A stretch of 64,000 nucleotides of DNA from Bradyrhizobium sp. AZCC 1721 (GTDB lineage Bacteria; Pseudomonadota; Alphaproteobacteria; Rhizobiales; Xanthobacteraceae), in contig NZ_JAZHSB010000001.1 of the NCBI RefSeq assembly GCF_036924715.1, positions 1,355,001-1,419,000 of the forward strand, read 5' to 3'. The notes beneath the pieces were generated by a model. It ran no database searches, was not told the DNA's origin, and saw only the letters and a program-made list of their open reading frames with translations. The number at the start of each line of letters is the position of its first letter. Within the stretch, counting starts at the first letter, position 1. Below are positions 1 through 7,763 of this stretch, one piece after another. The translations under genes and the position numbers were made by a program.

Positions 1-132
1 GGCATGCGCTGGTATCTGGTGTATCGCGGCTTCAGCACCGGGCAGCGCGATTTCGCCGCGTTCCGGCGCTGGATCGTTCGCGCGGCAGCGGAGCCCGCCA
101 CGCGCCGCAGGGGCCACAGACATGCCGGATGA
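1..132 (+). CDS. LysR-family transcriptional regulator, C-terminal end only
   Basis: An open frame enters from the left edge and ends at a TGA at 130-132. The 43 visible residues include a stretch like WYLVYRGFSTG and then FRRWIVRAAAE. This resembles the end of the effector-binding domain of GcvA-type LysR regulators, where a final beta strand (xYLVY) is followed by a last helix (FxxWL). The DNA-binding part lies outside the window, so the family call rests on this tail alone. The frame overlaps the start of the next gene by 11 bases, which suggests co-transcription or translational coupling with the oxidoreductase. It could instead be the tail of another regulator type. Confidence 0.5.
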   Translation, partial: GMRWYLVYRGFSTGQRDFAAFRRWIVRAAAEPATRRRGHRHAG

Positions 133-1342
133 GAAGATCGAAACGCTGGTGATTGGCGGCGGCCAGGCCGGCCTCGTGATGAGCTACCGCCTCAAGCAGC
201 GCGGACTGTCGCATCTGGTGCTCGAGCGCCACCGGATCGCCGAACGCTGGCGCAGCGAACGCTGGGACGGATTGATATTCCAGTTTCCGAACTGGTCGGT
301 GCGGCTGCCGGACTTTCCATTTCCGCACAGCGATCCCGATGGGTTCTCGGATACGGCCACCATCATCAAATTTATCGAGGCCTATGCGGATTTCGTCGCG
401 CCGCCGATCCGCTGCGGCGTCGCGGTGACGCGGCTGTCGCAGCGCGACGGCGGGCGCTTTATCGCCGAGACCACGGATGGCACGATCGAAGCTGACAATG
501 TCGTCGTCGCCACCGGACCCTATCAGCGCAGCGTCATCCCGGACCTGTTGCGCGATCATCCGGTGTTTCAGGTGCGTGCCGCCGACTACAGGAATCCCGA
601 ACAGCTTCCGCCGGGCGCGGTGCTGGTGGCCGGCGCCGGTGCGTCCGGCGCGCAGATCGCCGAGGAATTGTTGCAGGCCGGGCGGCGCGTCTATCTCTCG
701 GTCGGACGGCATCGCCGCCTGCCGCGCCGCTATCGCAGCCGCGACCTGATCTGGTGGCTCGCCGAAATGCAGCTCGACCAGATCACCCCGGAGGAGCGCG
801 GGCAAGCGCGCCTCGGCCCGGTGATTTCGGGCGCCTATGGCGGACGCAGCATCGATTTCCGCGACTTCGCCGCCCGCGGCATGATCTTGCTCGGACGTCT
901 CGACGCCGCCGATGGCGGCGTGCTCGACATTGCGTCGGGTCTCGACAAAAGCCTTGGCGACGGCGACATCGCCTTCACCACCTTCCTCGACACTGTCGAT
1001 GAATATGTGAAACGGCGCCGCCTGGAGCTGCCGGAAGAGCCCGGCGCCCGCGCGACGCTTCCCGACCCGCCTTGCGTCACCGCGCCGCTCACGCGCCTCG
1101 ACCTCGCCGCGGAGGGCATCTCTTCGATCATCTGGGCGACCGGCTACGGCGTCGATTTCGGCTGGATCGATATCCCGGTCCTCGACGCCCGCGGCGAAGC
1201 GGTTCATCGCAATGGCATCTCAGCCGTATCCGGCCTGTACTTCCTCGGTCTCCAATGGCTGTCGAAGATGAACTCCTCGTTCCTGCCAGGCGTCGGCGAC
1301 GATGCCGTGGTGCTCGCGGATCATATTTTGGCGCGGCGCTGA
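122..1342 (+). CDS. FAD/NAD(P)-dependent flavoprotein monooxygenase-like oxidoreductase
   Basis: The protein has 406 residues and begins with an FAD-binding Rossmann motif, VIGGGQAGL (about residues 10-18), followed by the glutamate-containing strand (LVLERH) that usually holds the FAD ribose. A second dinucleotide fold with GAGASGAQIAEEL lies near residues 170-183, as expected for NADPH. An ATG motif (VVATGPY) precedes it and another (IWATGY) lies near the C-terminus. This layout fits CzcO/YhlP-type flavin-containing monooxygenases, which transfer an oxygen atom to soft nucleophiles or ketones. The substrate cannot be read from the sequence. There is no signal peptide, so it should be cytoplasmic. 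The overlap with the LysR-type gene suggests that regulator controls it. Confidence 0.85.
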   Translation: MPDEKIETLVIGGGQAGLVMSYRLKQRGLSHLVLERHRIAERWRSERWDGLIFQFPNWSVRLPDFPFPHSDPDGFSDTATIIKFIEAYADFVAPPIRCGVAVTRLSQRDGGRFIAETTDGTIEADNVVVATGPYQRSVIPDLLRDHPVFQVRAADYRNPEQLPPGAVLVAGAGASGAQIAEELLQAGRRVYLSVGRHRRLPRRYRSRDLIWWLAEMQLDQITPEERGQARLGPVISGAYGGRSIDFRDFAARGMILLGRLDAADGGVLDIASGLDKSLGDGDIAFTTFLDTVDEYVKRRRLELPEEPGARATLPDPPCVTAPLTRLDLAAEGISSIIWATGYGVDFGWIDIPVLDARGEAVHRNGISAVSGLYFLGLQWLSKMNSSFLPGVGDDAVVLADHILARR

Positions 1343-1354
1343 GCACTCGCTTCC

Positions 1355-1492
1355 AACCTCGCCCCGCTTGCGGGGAGAGGTCGGATCGCCCTTGCGATCC
1401 GGGTGAGGGGGTACAGGTCTATCCATGAATCACAACTCGTGGAGCGAGCCCCTCACCCCAACCCTCTCCCCGTGAAGGGCGGGGAGAGGGAG
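1355..1492. repeat. Dispersed palindromic repeat pair (CTCTCCCC family)
   Basis: Two related hairpin-rich blocks lie in the spacer. The first (about 1355-1412) has a CCCCGC/GCGGGG stem, then GATCGC/GCGATC, then GGGTGAGG. The second (about 1450-1492) reads CCTCACCCCAACCCTCTCCC, then a CCCCGTGAAGGGCGGGG stem, then GAGAGGG. Related blocks recur at 25797-25829 and, with the same two-stem architecture, inside uvrB at 4827-4881. I recognise this as a common noncoding repeat of bradyrhizobial genomes. No protein is supported here. Confidence 0.7.
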
Positions 1493-1603
1493 CTAACTGC
1501 CGAAACGCCACCGAAAAAACCTCCGCGACATGTGAACTCCTTCACATCTCCCTCTGCCGCGTCGTGCTCTGGTCGCGCCATGCGCAATTCCGGGGGACGC
1601 GCC

Positions 1604-1816
1604 ATGATCTATGGCGGCTTTGAAATCCAGTCGTTCGAAGCAGGGAGAGGGCTATGGCACGCCAGGATTCAACGGGCCGACCAGGAGCCGGTGGTGATCG
1701 ACGGCCTGGCGTTTCCGACCCTCGAAGTCGGCTTCGCCTGGTCGGATCCGGAAGCGGCGATCGCGGATGCGAAAGCCCATATCGATCGTTTCATGCCGCG
1801 GTTCGCGATTCCGTAA
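1604..1816 (+). CDS. Conserved hypothetical protein, 70 aa
   Basis: The ATG at 1604 gives a 70-residue soluble protein beginning MIYGGFEIQSFE and ending DRFMPRFAIP. An in-frame ATG at 1580 would add eight residues. The protein has no Cys, no membrane segment and no recognisable domain. I recall near-identical small proteins of unknown function in Bradyrhizobium, which is the main reason for calling it a gene. The composition (acidic and aromatic, few arginines) is unlike the arginine-rich shadow frames around it. It is followed within about 30 bases by another small frame, so the two may share a transcript. Function unknown. Confidence 0.6.
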   Translation: MIYGGFEIQSFEAGRGLWHARIQRADQEPVVIDGLAFPTLEVGFAWSDPEAAIADAKAHIDRFMPRFAIP

Positions 1817-1848
1817 GCACGACCGGCGGAACTGCCGGCCGCATCTCT

Positions 1849-2040
1849 TTGCCCCTGCCCGAACAGACCCTGCAAGCGACGCCGGTGCTTTCGAGCTGCC
1901 CGGATTGCAGCGCATCGCTCGCGGTGCTGCGCATCATTCCCGGCCGTGCCGGCGCCGAATACTGGACCATGCGATGCACGCGCTGCGGCGGGATCCATCT
2001 GGAGATCGTCAATGCCTCGACGGCCCCGCTGACGGCGTAA
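1849..2040 (+). CDS. Small zinc-ribbon-like hypothetical protein
   Basis: This frame ends at 2040. From a TTG at 1849 it encodes 63 residues with two Cys pairs, CPDC and CTRC, about 30 residues apart and each followed by a small residue. That spacing fits a treble-clef or zinc-ribbon fold binding one metal ion. The segment between the pairs (LAVLRIIPGRAGAEYWTMR) looks like two beta strands. The start is uncertain: the frame stays open well upstream, no good ribosome-binding site precedes the TTG, and the upstream part overlaps the previous gene. A likely role is nucleic-acid or protein contact, but nothing specific can be said. Confidence 0.5.
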   Translation: MPLPEQTLQATPVLSSCPDCSASLAVLRIIPGRAGAEYWTMRCTRCGGIHLEIVNASTAPLTA

Positions 2041-2154
2041 GGCGCGGCGGTTCCGAATCGCCATTGCTGACATCTGCTGACATGACGAAGCGCAGTATCG
2101 CGCGCAAGGCCGTTTGCCCTTTTCTCGCTGGCTGACTCGTCCCATATTCGCCGG

Positions 2155-5118
2155 ATGGCGAAGAAACCTGACACCCCCAAAAAGCCCGGCAAATCCCCCG
2201 AATCGAAGGCGCATCGGCCAGACGTGCAGCCGATCGGGCCGGCACTGGCCGAGCTGCTCAATCCCGCGCTCAACCGCGGCGATGCCGGCATGGGCTCGGG
2301 CACCGGCCTGCAGCCGCCGCCGGACAATTCCTGGGACCGCCGCGCCGGCGGCGAGGCCGCCGCGCATCGCGCGCGAGCCTCGACGCGCGGAACCAGCGCG
2401 GACGTCGGCAAACGCGATGCATCCCCACAAGGCCTCGAAGAATCCCCCCAAGCCAACTACGGCACCGCGGCCACCATCCCGACCCTCGACCCCGAGCTCG
2501 CGCGCCAGCTCGGCCTGCCGACCGCGGAAGACGACGAGGAAGCCCTCGCTCGCCCGCCGCGCAACAAGATGGAAGCGCTCGGCGTCAAAGCCACCGCCGA
2601 TGCGCTGGAAAGCCTGATCCGCGATGGCCGTCCCGAATTTCGCGGCGACAACGGCCAGCTCAAGGTCTGGACGCCGCACCGGCCGCCGCGCCCGGAAAAA
2701 TCCGAAGGCGGTGTGCGCTTCGAGATCAAATCCGAATACCAGCCGAAGGGCGACCAGCCGACCGCGATCGCCGAACTGGTCGAAGGCATCAACCGCAACG
2801 ACCGCACCCAGGTGCTGCTTGGCGTCACCGGCTCCGGAAAAACCTACACCATGGCCAAGGTGATCGAGGCGACGCAGCGCCCGGCCCTGATTCTCGCGCC
2901 GAACAAGACGCTGGCCGCGCAGCTCTATGGCGAGTTCAAGAATTTTTTTCCCGACAACGCGGTCGAGTACTTCGTCTCCTACTACGACTACTACCAGCCC
3001 GAGGCTTACGTCCCGCGCACCGACACCTACATCGAAAAGGATTCGTCCATCAACGAGCAGATCGACCGTATGCGCCATTCGGCGACGCGCGCGCTGCTCG
3101 AGCGCGACGACGTCATCATCGTGGCGTCCGTGTCGTGCATCTACGGTATCGGCTCGGTCGAGACCTACACCGCGATGACCTTTGCGCTGAAGAAGGGCGA
3201 GCGCATCGACCAGCGGCAATTGATCGCCGACCTCGTCGCGCTGCAGTACAAGCGCACGCAGGCCGATTTCACCCGCGGCACGTTCCGCGTCCGCGGCGAC
3301 GTCATCGACATCTTCCCGGCGCACTATGAGGACCGCGCCTGGCGCGTGAACCTGTTCGGCGATACCGTGGAAAATATCGAGGAGTTCGATCCGCTCACCG
3401 GCCACAAGCAGGACGATCTCGAATTCATCAAGATCTACGCCAACTCGCACTATGTGACGCCGCGGCCGACGCTGGTGCAGGCGATCAAGTCGATCAAGTC
3501 CGAGCTGAAGCTGCGGCTCGACGAGCTCAACAACCAGGGGCGCCTCTTGGAAGCGCAGCGGCTGGAGCAACGCACCACCTTCGACCTCGAAATGATGGAA
3601 GCGACCGGAAGCTGCGCCGGCATCGAGAACTATTCGCGCTACCTCACCGGGCGCCGCCCCGGCGAGCCGCCGCCGACGCTGTTCGAATACGTGCCCGACA
3701 ATGCACTGGTTTTCGCCGACGAAAGCCACGTCACCGTGCCGCAGATCGGCGGCATGTTCCGCGGCGATTTCCGCCGCAAGGCGACGCTCGCCGAATACGG
3801 TTTTAGGCTGCCCTCCTGCATGGACAACCGCCCGCTGCGGTTCGAGGAATGGGACATGATGCGCCCGCAATCGGTCGCGGTGTCGGCGACGCCCGGCGGC
3901 TGGGAGCTGAACGAAAGCGGCGGCGTGTTCGTCGAGCAGGTGATCCGTCCCACAGGCTTGATCGATCCGCCGGTCGACATTCGTCCGGCGCGCACGCAGG
4001 TCGACGATCTCGTCGGCGAAGTGCGCGCGACCGCTGCCGCGGGTTATCGCTCGCTGATCACGGTACTCACGAAGCGCATGGCGGAAGACCTCACCGAGTA
4101 CCTGCACGAGCAGGGCATTCGCGTGCGCTACATGCACTCTGATATCGACACCATCGAGCGCATCGAGATCATCCGGGACTTGCGCCTCGGCGCGTTCGAC
4201 GCGCTGGTCGGCATCAATTTGTTGCGCGAGGGCCTCGACATTCCCGAATGCGCACTGGTCGCGATCCTCGACGCCGACAAGGAAGGTTTTCTGCGCAGCG
4301 AGACCTCGCTGATCCAGACCATCGGCCGCGCCGCGCGCAACGTCGACGGCAAGGTGATCCTCTACGCCGACCAGATGACCGGCTCGATGGAGCGCGCCAT
4401 CGCCGAAACCAACCGCCGCCGCGAAAAGCAGGTCGAATACAACACGGCTAACGGCATCACGCCGGAGAGCGTGAAGAAATCGATCGGCGACATCCTCAAC
4501 TCCGTCTACGAGCGCGATCACGTGCTGGTCGAGATCGGCGACGGCGGCATGGCCGACGACGTCATCTCGATCGGCCACAATTTCGAGGCCGTGCTGAACG
4601 ACCTCGAAACCCGCATGCGCGAAGCCGCCGCCGATCTGAACTTCGAGGAAGCCGCCAGACTCCGCGACGAAGTCAAACGCCTGCGCGCGACGGAAATGGC
4701 CGTGGTCGACGACCCCACCGCAAAACAGCGCGCCGTGCAGGGCAAAGCCGGCGCCTATGCCGGAACGAAGAAGTACGGCGAGGCCGCGAACCTGCCGACA
4801 TCAGCGATGAAGAAGCGCAGCGCCTCTTCACCCTCCGCTGGAGGGGGAGGGTCGACCGCTGCAGGCGGTCGGGGCGGGGTGAGCCGCAGCGGCGGTTCTT
4901 CCACCTCGAAAGTCCACAAACCCCATCTCGACGAAATGCACGGCCCGGAATCCTTGCCCTACCGCCCCAGCGGCGCCAAACCGCGCAAGCTCGAGATCGG
5001 CAGCGGCAGCAAGATCTTCCAGCCCACGGATTCGCGGCAGTCAGGCCCGGAGTTCGGGCCAGCCCCGCGATCGAGCGGCGGCGCACCGGGGCACCGGGGC
5101 GGGTGGAAGAAGAGGTAG
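2155..5118 (+). CDS. uvrB: UvrB, excinuclease ABC subunit B
   Basis: UvrB is the damage-verifying helicase-like subunit of nucleotide excision repair. It receives DNA from UvrA and positions UvrC for the dual incisions. Walker A (GVTGSGKT) is at residues 223-230. The damage-probing beta-hairpin ([12 protein letters not shown]) starts near 276. The helicase core continues to about 790, with the late motif QTIGRAARN, and a UVR domain that contacts UvrC lies near 810-845. At 987 residues it is much longer than the usual 670 or so: about 190 residues of low-complexity N-terminal extension precede the core, and about 140 residues follow the UVR motif. Part of the C-terminal tail (about residues 891-909) is encoded by a dispersed palindromic repeat. 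The ATG at 2155 is the most upstream good start. Confidence 0.97.
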   Translation: MAKKPDTPKKPGKSPESKAHRPDVQPIGPALAELLNPALNRGDAGMGSGTGLQPPPDNSWDRRAGGEAAAHRARASTRGTSADVGKRDASPQGLEESPQANYGTAATIPTLDPELARQLGLPTAEDDEEALARPPRNKMEALGVKATADALESLIRDGRPEFRGDNGQLKVWTPHRPPRPEKSEGGVRFEIKSEYQPKGDQPTAIAELVEGINRNDRTQVLLGVTGSGKTYTMAKVIEATQRPALILAPNKTLAAQLYGEFKNFFPDNAVEYFVSYYDYYQPEAYVPRTDTYIEKDSSINEQIDRMRHSATRALLERDDVIIVASVSCIYGIGSVETYTAMTFALKKGERIDQRQLIADLVALQYKRTQADFTRGTFRVRGDVIDIFPAHYEDRAWRVNLFGDTVENIEEFDPLTGHKQDDLEFIKIYANSHYVTPRPTLVQAIKSIKSELKLRLDELNNQGRLLEAQRLEQRTTFDLEMMEATGSCAGIENYSRYLTGRRPGEPPPTLFEYVPDNALVFADESHVTVPQIGGMFRGDFRRKATLAEYGFRLPSCMDNRPLRFEEWDMMRPQSVAVSATPGGWELNESGGVFVEQVIRPTGLIDPPVDIRPARTQVDDLVGEVRATAAAGYRSLITVLTKRMAEDLTEYLHEQGIRVRYMHSDIDTIERIEIIRDLRLGAFDALVGINLLREGLDIPECALVAILDADKEGFLRSETSLIQTIGRAARNVDGKVILYADQMTGSMERAIAETNRRREKQVEYNTANGITPESVKKSIGDILNSVYERDHVLVEIGDGGMADDVISIGHNFEAVLNDLETRMREAAADLNFEEAARLRDEVKRLRATEMAVVDDPTAKQRAVQGKAGAYAGTKKYGEAANLPTSAMKKRSASSPSAGGGGSTAAGGRGGVSRSGGSSTSKVHKPHLDEMHGPESLPYRPSGAKPRKLEIGSGSKIFQPTDSRQSGPEFGPAPRSSGGAPGHRGGWKKR
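4827..4881. repeat. Palindromic repeat element inside the uvrB reading frame
   Basis: The block reads CACCCTCC, a short loop, GGAGGGGGAGGG, then a perfect GACCGC-TGCAG-GCGGTC stem (4854-4870), then GGGGCGGGGTGA. Its two-stem layout and flanking motifs match the intergenic copy at 1355-1412. It is translated as a Gly/Ser/Ala-rich segment of the UvrB tail and keeps the reading frame open. Confidence 0.7.
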
Positions 5119-5161
5119 GGTTTGGCCACGCATGAATGTGATGAGCGGCGGCGGGTCAGCC

Positions 5162-5240
5162 GTCATTGCGAGCGTAGCGAAGCAATCCAGCTTCTTTCCT
5201 TGACGCTGGATTGCTTCGTCGCTGCGCTCCTCGCAATGAC
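5162..5240. repeat. GTCATTGCGAG palindromic repeat, copy 1
   Basis: Long imperfect hairpin with outer arms GTCATTGCGAG and CTCGCAATGAC and inner arms GAAGCAATCCAG and CTGGATTGCTTC. Copies of the same family occur at 23547-23607, 41339-41420, 53587-53667 and 60447-60529, always between genes. A half copy is at 22465-22476. It behaves like a REP/BIME-type element of this genus. Confidence 0.85.
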
Positions 5241-5313
5241 GCAATGGTCGTCGGTGCAGTTAGTTGTATTGTGATCCTCTGGCAATTCAAAATAATTGCG
5301 ATACGCTGAGTTC

Positions 5314-6081
5314 ATGAAACTCGGCTTTGAAGAGTCCCAATTGTCCTACACAAGCGGCTCGCAAAGCGCCCGCGCCTGGACAGAAGCTTGGGTGAAGGCT
5401 TGGGCCTACTGCCCGCACTGCGGCAACGCCAAGATTTCGTCCTTTCCCAACAACTCCCCTCTCGCCGATTTCTTTTGCCAATCCTGCAAAGAGGAATTCG
5501 AACTCAAAAGTCAGAAAGGCAGATTCGGAACGCGAGTCGTCGATGGCGCGTTCAAGACCAAGTGCGAACGCCTTGCCGCCAGCAACAATCCGAATCTGCT
5601 TCTGATGAACTACGACCTCAAATCGCTTGCGGTCGTGAACCTGTTCATCGTGCCGAAGCACTTCTTCGTCCGGGAGATCATTGAGGAGCGAAAGCCGCTG
5701 GCACCCACTGCGCGACGGGCCGGCTGGATCGGCTCCAACATCCTGCTTAGTCGAATTCCAGACTCCGGCAAGATACATATCATCCAGAACAGCGTTGTTC
5801 GCGCGAAAGAACTCGTCCTCGCCGATTGGCAGAAGACACTCTTCCTCAGAAACGAATCCCCGGAAACGCGCGGCTGGTTGCTGGATGTGATGAAGTGCGT
5901 GGAGTCGCTTGGCAAGCGGGACTTCGCCCTTGACGAGGTCTATGCTTTCGAACGGCACCTCGGAGATCTCTATCCCGGCAACCAGAACGTCAGGCCAAAG
6001 ATACGGCAGCAGCTTCAATATTTGCGGGATCGCGGGTTTATTGAATTCGTTTCGCGCGGGAATTATCGTTTGCGACACTAG
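5314..6081 (+). CDS. dpnI-like: DpnI-type restriction endonuclease (cuts N6-methyladenine GATC)
   Basis: This 255-residue protein matches pneumococcal DpnI (254 aa, from memory) along its whole length. Four cysteines (C33, C36, C55, C58) form the zinc site. The PD-(D/E)xK residues are D52, E63 and K65 in LADFF...EEFELKS. The block KPLAPTARRAGWIG is nearly identical to DpnI. The C-terminal winged-helix part (about 180-255, with KIRQQLQYLRDRGFIEF) is the second methyl-sensing DNA-binding domain. DpnI cleaves GATC only when the adenine is methylated, so it needs no partner methylase. The ATG at 5314 matches the DpnI start; a TTG 18 bases upstream is less likely. Upstream DNA is AT-rich and the gene has lower GC than its neighbours, which suggests transfer. 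No methylase lies nearby. All visible catalytic and zinc residues are present. Confidence 0.93.
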   Translation: MKLGFEESQLSYTSGSQSARAWTEAWVKAWAYCPHCGNAKISSFPNNSPLADFFCQSCKEEFELKSQKGRFGTRVVDGAFKTKCERLAASNNPNLLLMNYDLKSLAVVNLFIVPKHFFVREIIEERKPLAPTARRAGWIGSNILLSRIPDSGKIHIIQNSVVRAKELVLADWQKTLFLRNESPETRGWLLDVMKCVESLGKRDFALDEVYAFERHLGDLYPGNQNVRPKIRQQLQYLRDRGFIEFVSRGNYRLRH

Positions 6082-6092
6082 GGAGCCCGGCG

Positions 6093-6368
6093 ATGGCATG
6101 GTTTCTGAATCGCTACAAGTGCGACCGCTGCAGGCGCCGATGGGCCGATGAATGGTCCTGCATGTGCGACGACACATGCCCGCATTGTGGCGCGCGGGAT
6201 ATGACACCGTATGAAAGCGAGGAACTGACCACGCTTATTGAGCAAGAGGGCAAGGTGTTCGTCGTCCTGTGGTCGCCAGAAACGGCGGAACACGATCCGG
6301 ACTATCGCGAACTCGGTCGCTTTCCGACCCGAGAGAAGGCGTTGGAGTTTCTGGCGGCGGACCAATGA
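6093..6368 (+). CDS. Small zinc-ribbon protein of unknown function
   Basis: The 91-residue protein starts 11 bases after the DpnI-type gene on the same strand, so the two are probably co-transcribed. It carries an N-terminal pair CDRC, then a CMC, then CPHC (about residues 10-36), giving five cysteines for a rubredoxin-like or zinc-ribbon fold. The C-terminal half is acidic and ends in FPTREKALEFLAADQ, a helix often seen in small accessory proteins. I recall homologues in Bradyrhizobium that are not next to dpnI, so the link to restriction is only positional. It is not recognisably similar to pneumococcal DpnD. Function unknown. Confidence 0.7.
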   Translation: MAWFLNRYKCDRCRRRWADEWSCMCDDTCPHCGARDMTPYESEELTTLIEQEGKVFVVLWSPETAEHDPDYRELGRFPTREKALEFLAADQ

Positions 6369-6374
6369 CGCATT

Positions 6375-6452
6375 GTCATTCCGGGATGGTCCGAAGGACC
6401 ATACCCGGGATCTCGAGATTCCGGGTCCGAGCTTTGATCGCCCCGCAATGAC
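6375..6452. repeat. GTCATTCCGGG repeat, copy 1
   Basis: Begins GTCATTCCGGGATGGTCCG, with a GGTCCGAAGGACC stem, followed by GGGATCTCGAGATTCC and a closing GCAATGAC. The segment AATCTCGAGATTC or its close variant recurs at 21765-21820. A short intergenic palindromic element. Confidence 0.7.
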
Positions 6453-6589
6453 GGGCGGAGAAAGCTACCGCCCGACCGCCACCGCCAGCATCATCACATT
6501 CGTTACCAATTGCAGCGGCACCATCGGCTGTACGCGGCACTAATCGACGAACCGAAGCGACGCTTACAGGAGACTACTACTACCGATTG

Positions 6590-7200
6590 CGCTGCTGGCC
6601 GGGCAAATCAGGCACGGCTTGGTCCAGTCTTGCCAGCAAAAATAAACCGCTTCGCGATTACCCCAAATCACTCCTACAACTCCGCCATCCCGCACCCGCT
6701 AGAGGGGCGTATCGCGATCGTCACGGACGTTGGGCGCGGGATGCGATGGACGCGGCAGCGTCGGGCGCGCGAGTTGGTCGCAGGGCGGGCTTTGGCCTGT
6801 GAGCGAAAACAACGGCGCGCAGACGACCGGCGCTTAAACGCTTTAACCAGAACTTCGGTTTGGCAGCATACGGGCCGATCGAAACATTCTGGTCGAGGAA
6901 GCCGCGGACGGCAAAGCCGTGTGGTCCTGGCACCCGTTGCTGGTGTCAAGCCGGCGGAGATTGCTCTGGCCCAACCGGGCTTCGATCAAATCGTTAATTC
7001 GTCAGCGACGGAGGCCAGAGGAATTCGGCTCCGAGGAGAGCGCGGTATACGCCGTAAAACCATTGCGCAGGGAAGGCCGGGTGTTCCGGCGCACCTGCAG
7101 TCCGCCGTGTGCATTCTTGCGCACGACTGCGGGTGTTTTGGGCACCCGGCTTTCCCTGCGCCCTCTTCGATTTCGAGGGCATCGCCGATCGCATGACTTC
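6590..7200 (+). repeat. Long dispersed noncoding element typical of Bradyrhizobium
   Basis: The roughly 1.1 kb between 6369 and 7484 contains no credible gene: frames in it are short, arginine-rich and unlike any family. From about 6590 it carries a series of blocks that I remember as a multicopy sequence in Bradyrhizobium assemblies. These are GGGGCGTATCGCGATCGTCA, then GACGTTGGGCGCGGGATGCG, then GCAGGGCGGGCTTTGGCCTG, then GGCAAAGCCGTGTGGTCCTG and GCACCCGTTGCTGGTGTCAA, ending in a large hairpin at 7065-7161. The boundaries are approximate and the function unknown. The plus orientation is assumed from the terminator-like end. Confidence 0.55.
7065..7161 (+). other. Large hairpin at the end of the dispersed element
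   Basis: GCGCAGGGAAGGCCGGGTG (7065-7083) pairs with CACCCGGCTTTCCCTGCGC (7143-7161) at 18 of 19 positions, enclosing a 59-base loop region that itself has complementary TGCATTCTTGCGCA-like parts. CCCTCTT follows. It could fold as the 3' end of a transcript. Confidence 0.65.
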
Positions 7201-7237
7201 GGGCGCTTCGTGCCGCGAGAGTGCGAAGGCGTGTCTT

Positions 7238-7272
7238 GTAGGATGGGTAGAGCGAAGCGAAACCCATCCTAC
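7238..7272. repeat. Short GTAGGATGGGT hairpin repeat
   Basis: GTAGGATGGGT and ACCCATCCTAC arms enclose AGAGCGAAGCGAA. It is similar in style to the longer GTGGGCA/TGCCCAC element at 58109-58198. Confidence 0.65.
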
Positions 7273-7340
7273 GGCTCTGGGTCGCCCTTCTCGGGTGGCG
7301 GCTGTTTGAAAATCGAGTTCGAGCGCGCGGCACACTCATT

Positions 7341-7457
7341 GTCGTCCCTGCGAACGCAGGGACCCATACCGCGTGATCTCTCGATAGGGCAGCTTGGCAG
7401 ACGCCATTCGTAAAACTTCTGCCGGTGGTTATGGGTCCCTGCGTTCGCAGGGACGAC
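7341..7457. repeat. GTCGTCCCTGCG inverted repeat, copy 1
   Basis: GTCGTCCCTGCGAACGCAGG at the left end and its complement, ending GCAGGGACGAC, at the right end bracket a unique centre; each arm is also a small hairpin (CCTGCGAACGCAGG). Other family members are at 11574-11697, 28224-28343 and, more diverged, 37780-37878. Confidence 0.8.
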
Positions 7458-7484
7458 ATCGAGAATGCAGCAGGGATCTGGCTC

Positions 7485-7667
7485 TCACCCCGATCGCCGG
7501 TGGCTGGTGTTCTGCGTCAGATTGCCGTGTGCGCCCTGTTCGCGGATGTTGTTCTTCTCGTCGTCGCGATGGCCTTTGGTGGTGTCGAGCGGCACGTCGG
7601 GCGCGCTGCCCGGGCCCTTGGGGCTCCGATTGTCCGGGGGAATCGGAGGCGCGGTCTTTGTCATCAT
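7485..7667 (-). CDS. Small disordered hypothetical protein, 60 aa
   Basis: The frame runs from ATGATG at 7667-7662 to 7485. A GGAG ribosome-binding site lies seven bases upstream of the first ATG. The 60 residues are hydrophilic and proline-rich at the start (APPIPPDNRSPKGPGS), then rich in D, N, Q and T, with no cysteines or hydrophobic stretch. The DNRSPKGPGS core is one I recall from many small Bradyrhizobium proteins of unknown function. It is probably intrinsically disordered. It stands alone on the minus strand between a repeat and the HAD phosphatase gene. Confidence 0.65.
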   Translation of the reverse strand: MMTKTAPPIPPDNRSPKGPGSAPDVPLDTTKGHRDDEKNNIREQGAHGNLTQNTSHRRSG

Positions 7668-7763
7668 GGTCTCCGTTATCAACGGAAAGACACAACGCTG
7701 GCCTTGGCGAAATCGTTCCGCAGGCGAACGGCAGCGCAATCCATGCGGCTTGCGGTGCTATGG

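Noticed and set aside
1669-4578. 969-codon open frame on the minus strand opposite uvrB
   Set aside because: It mirrors uvrB codons (rich in Asp, Arg, Val, His and Ala), shows no family motif, and arises from the high GC at third positions of the real gene.
6510-7413. Several frames of 60-230 codons across the repeat block
   Set aside because: Arg/Ser-rich, overlapping in many frames, no start signals; better explained as a noncoding repeat.
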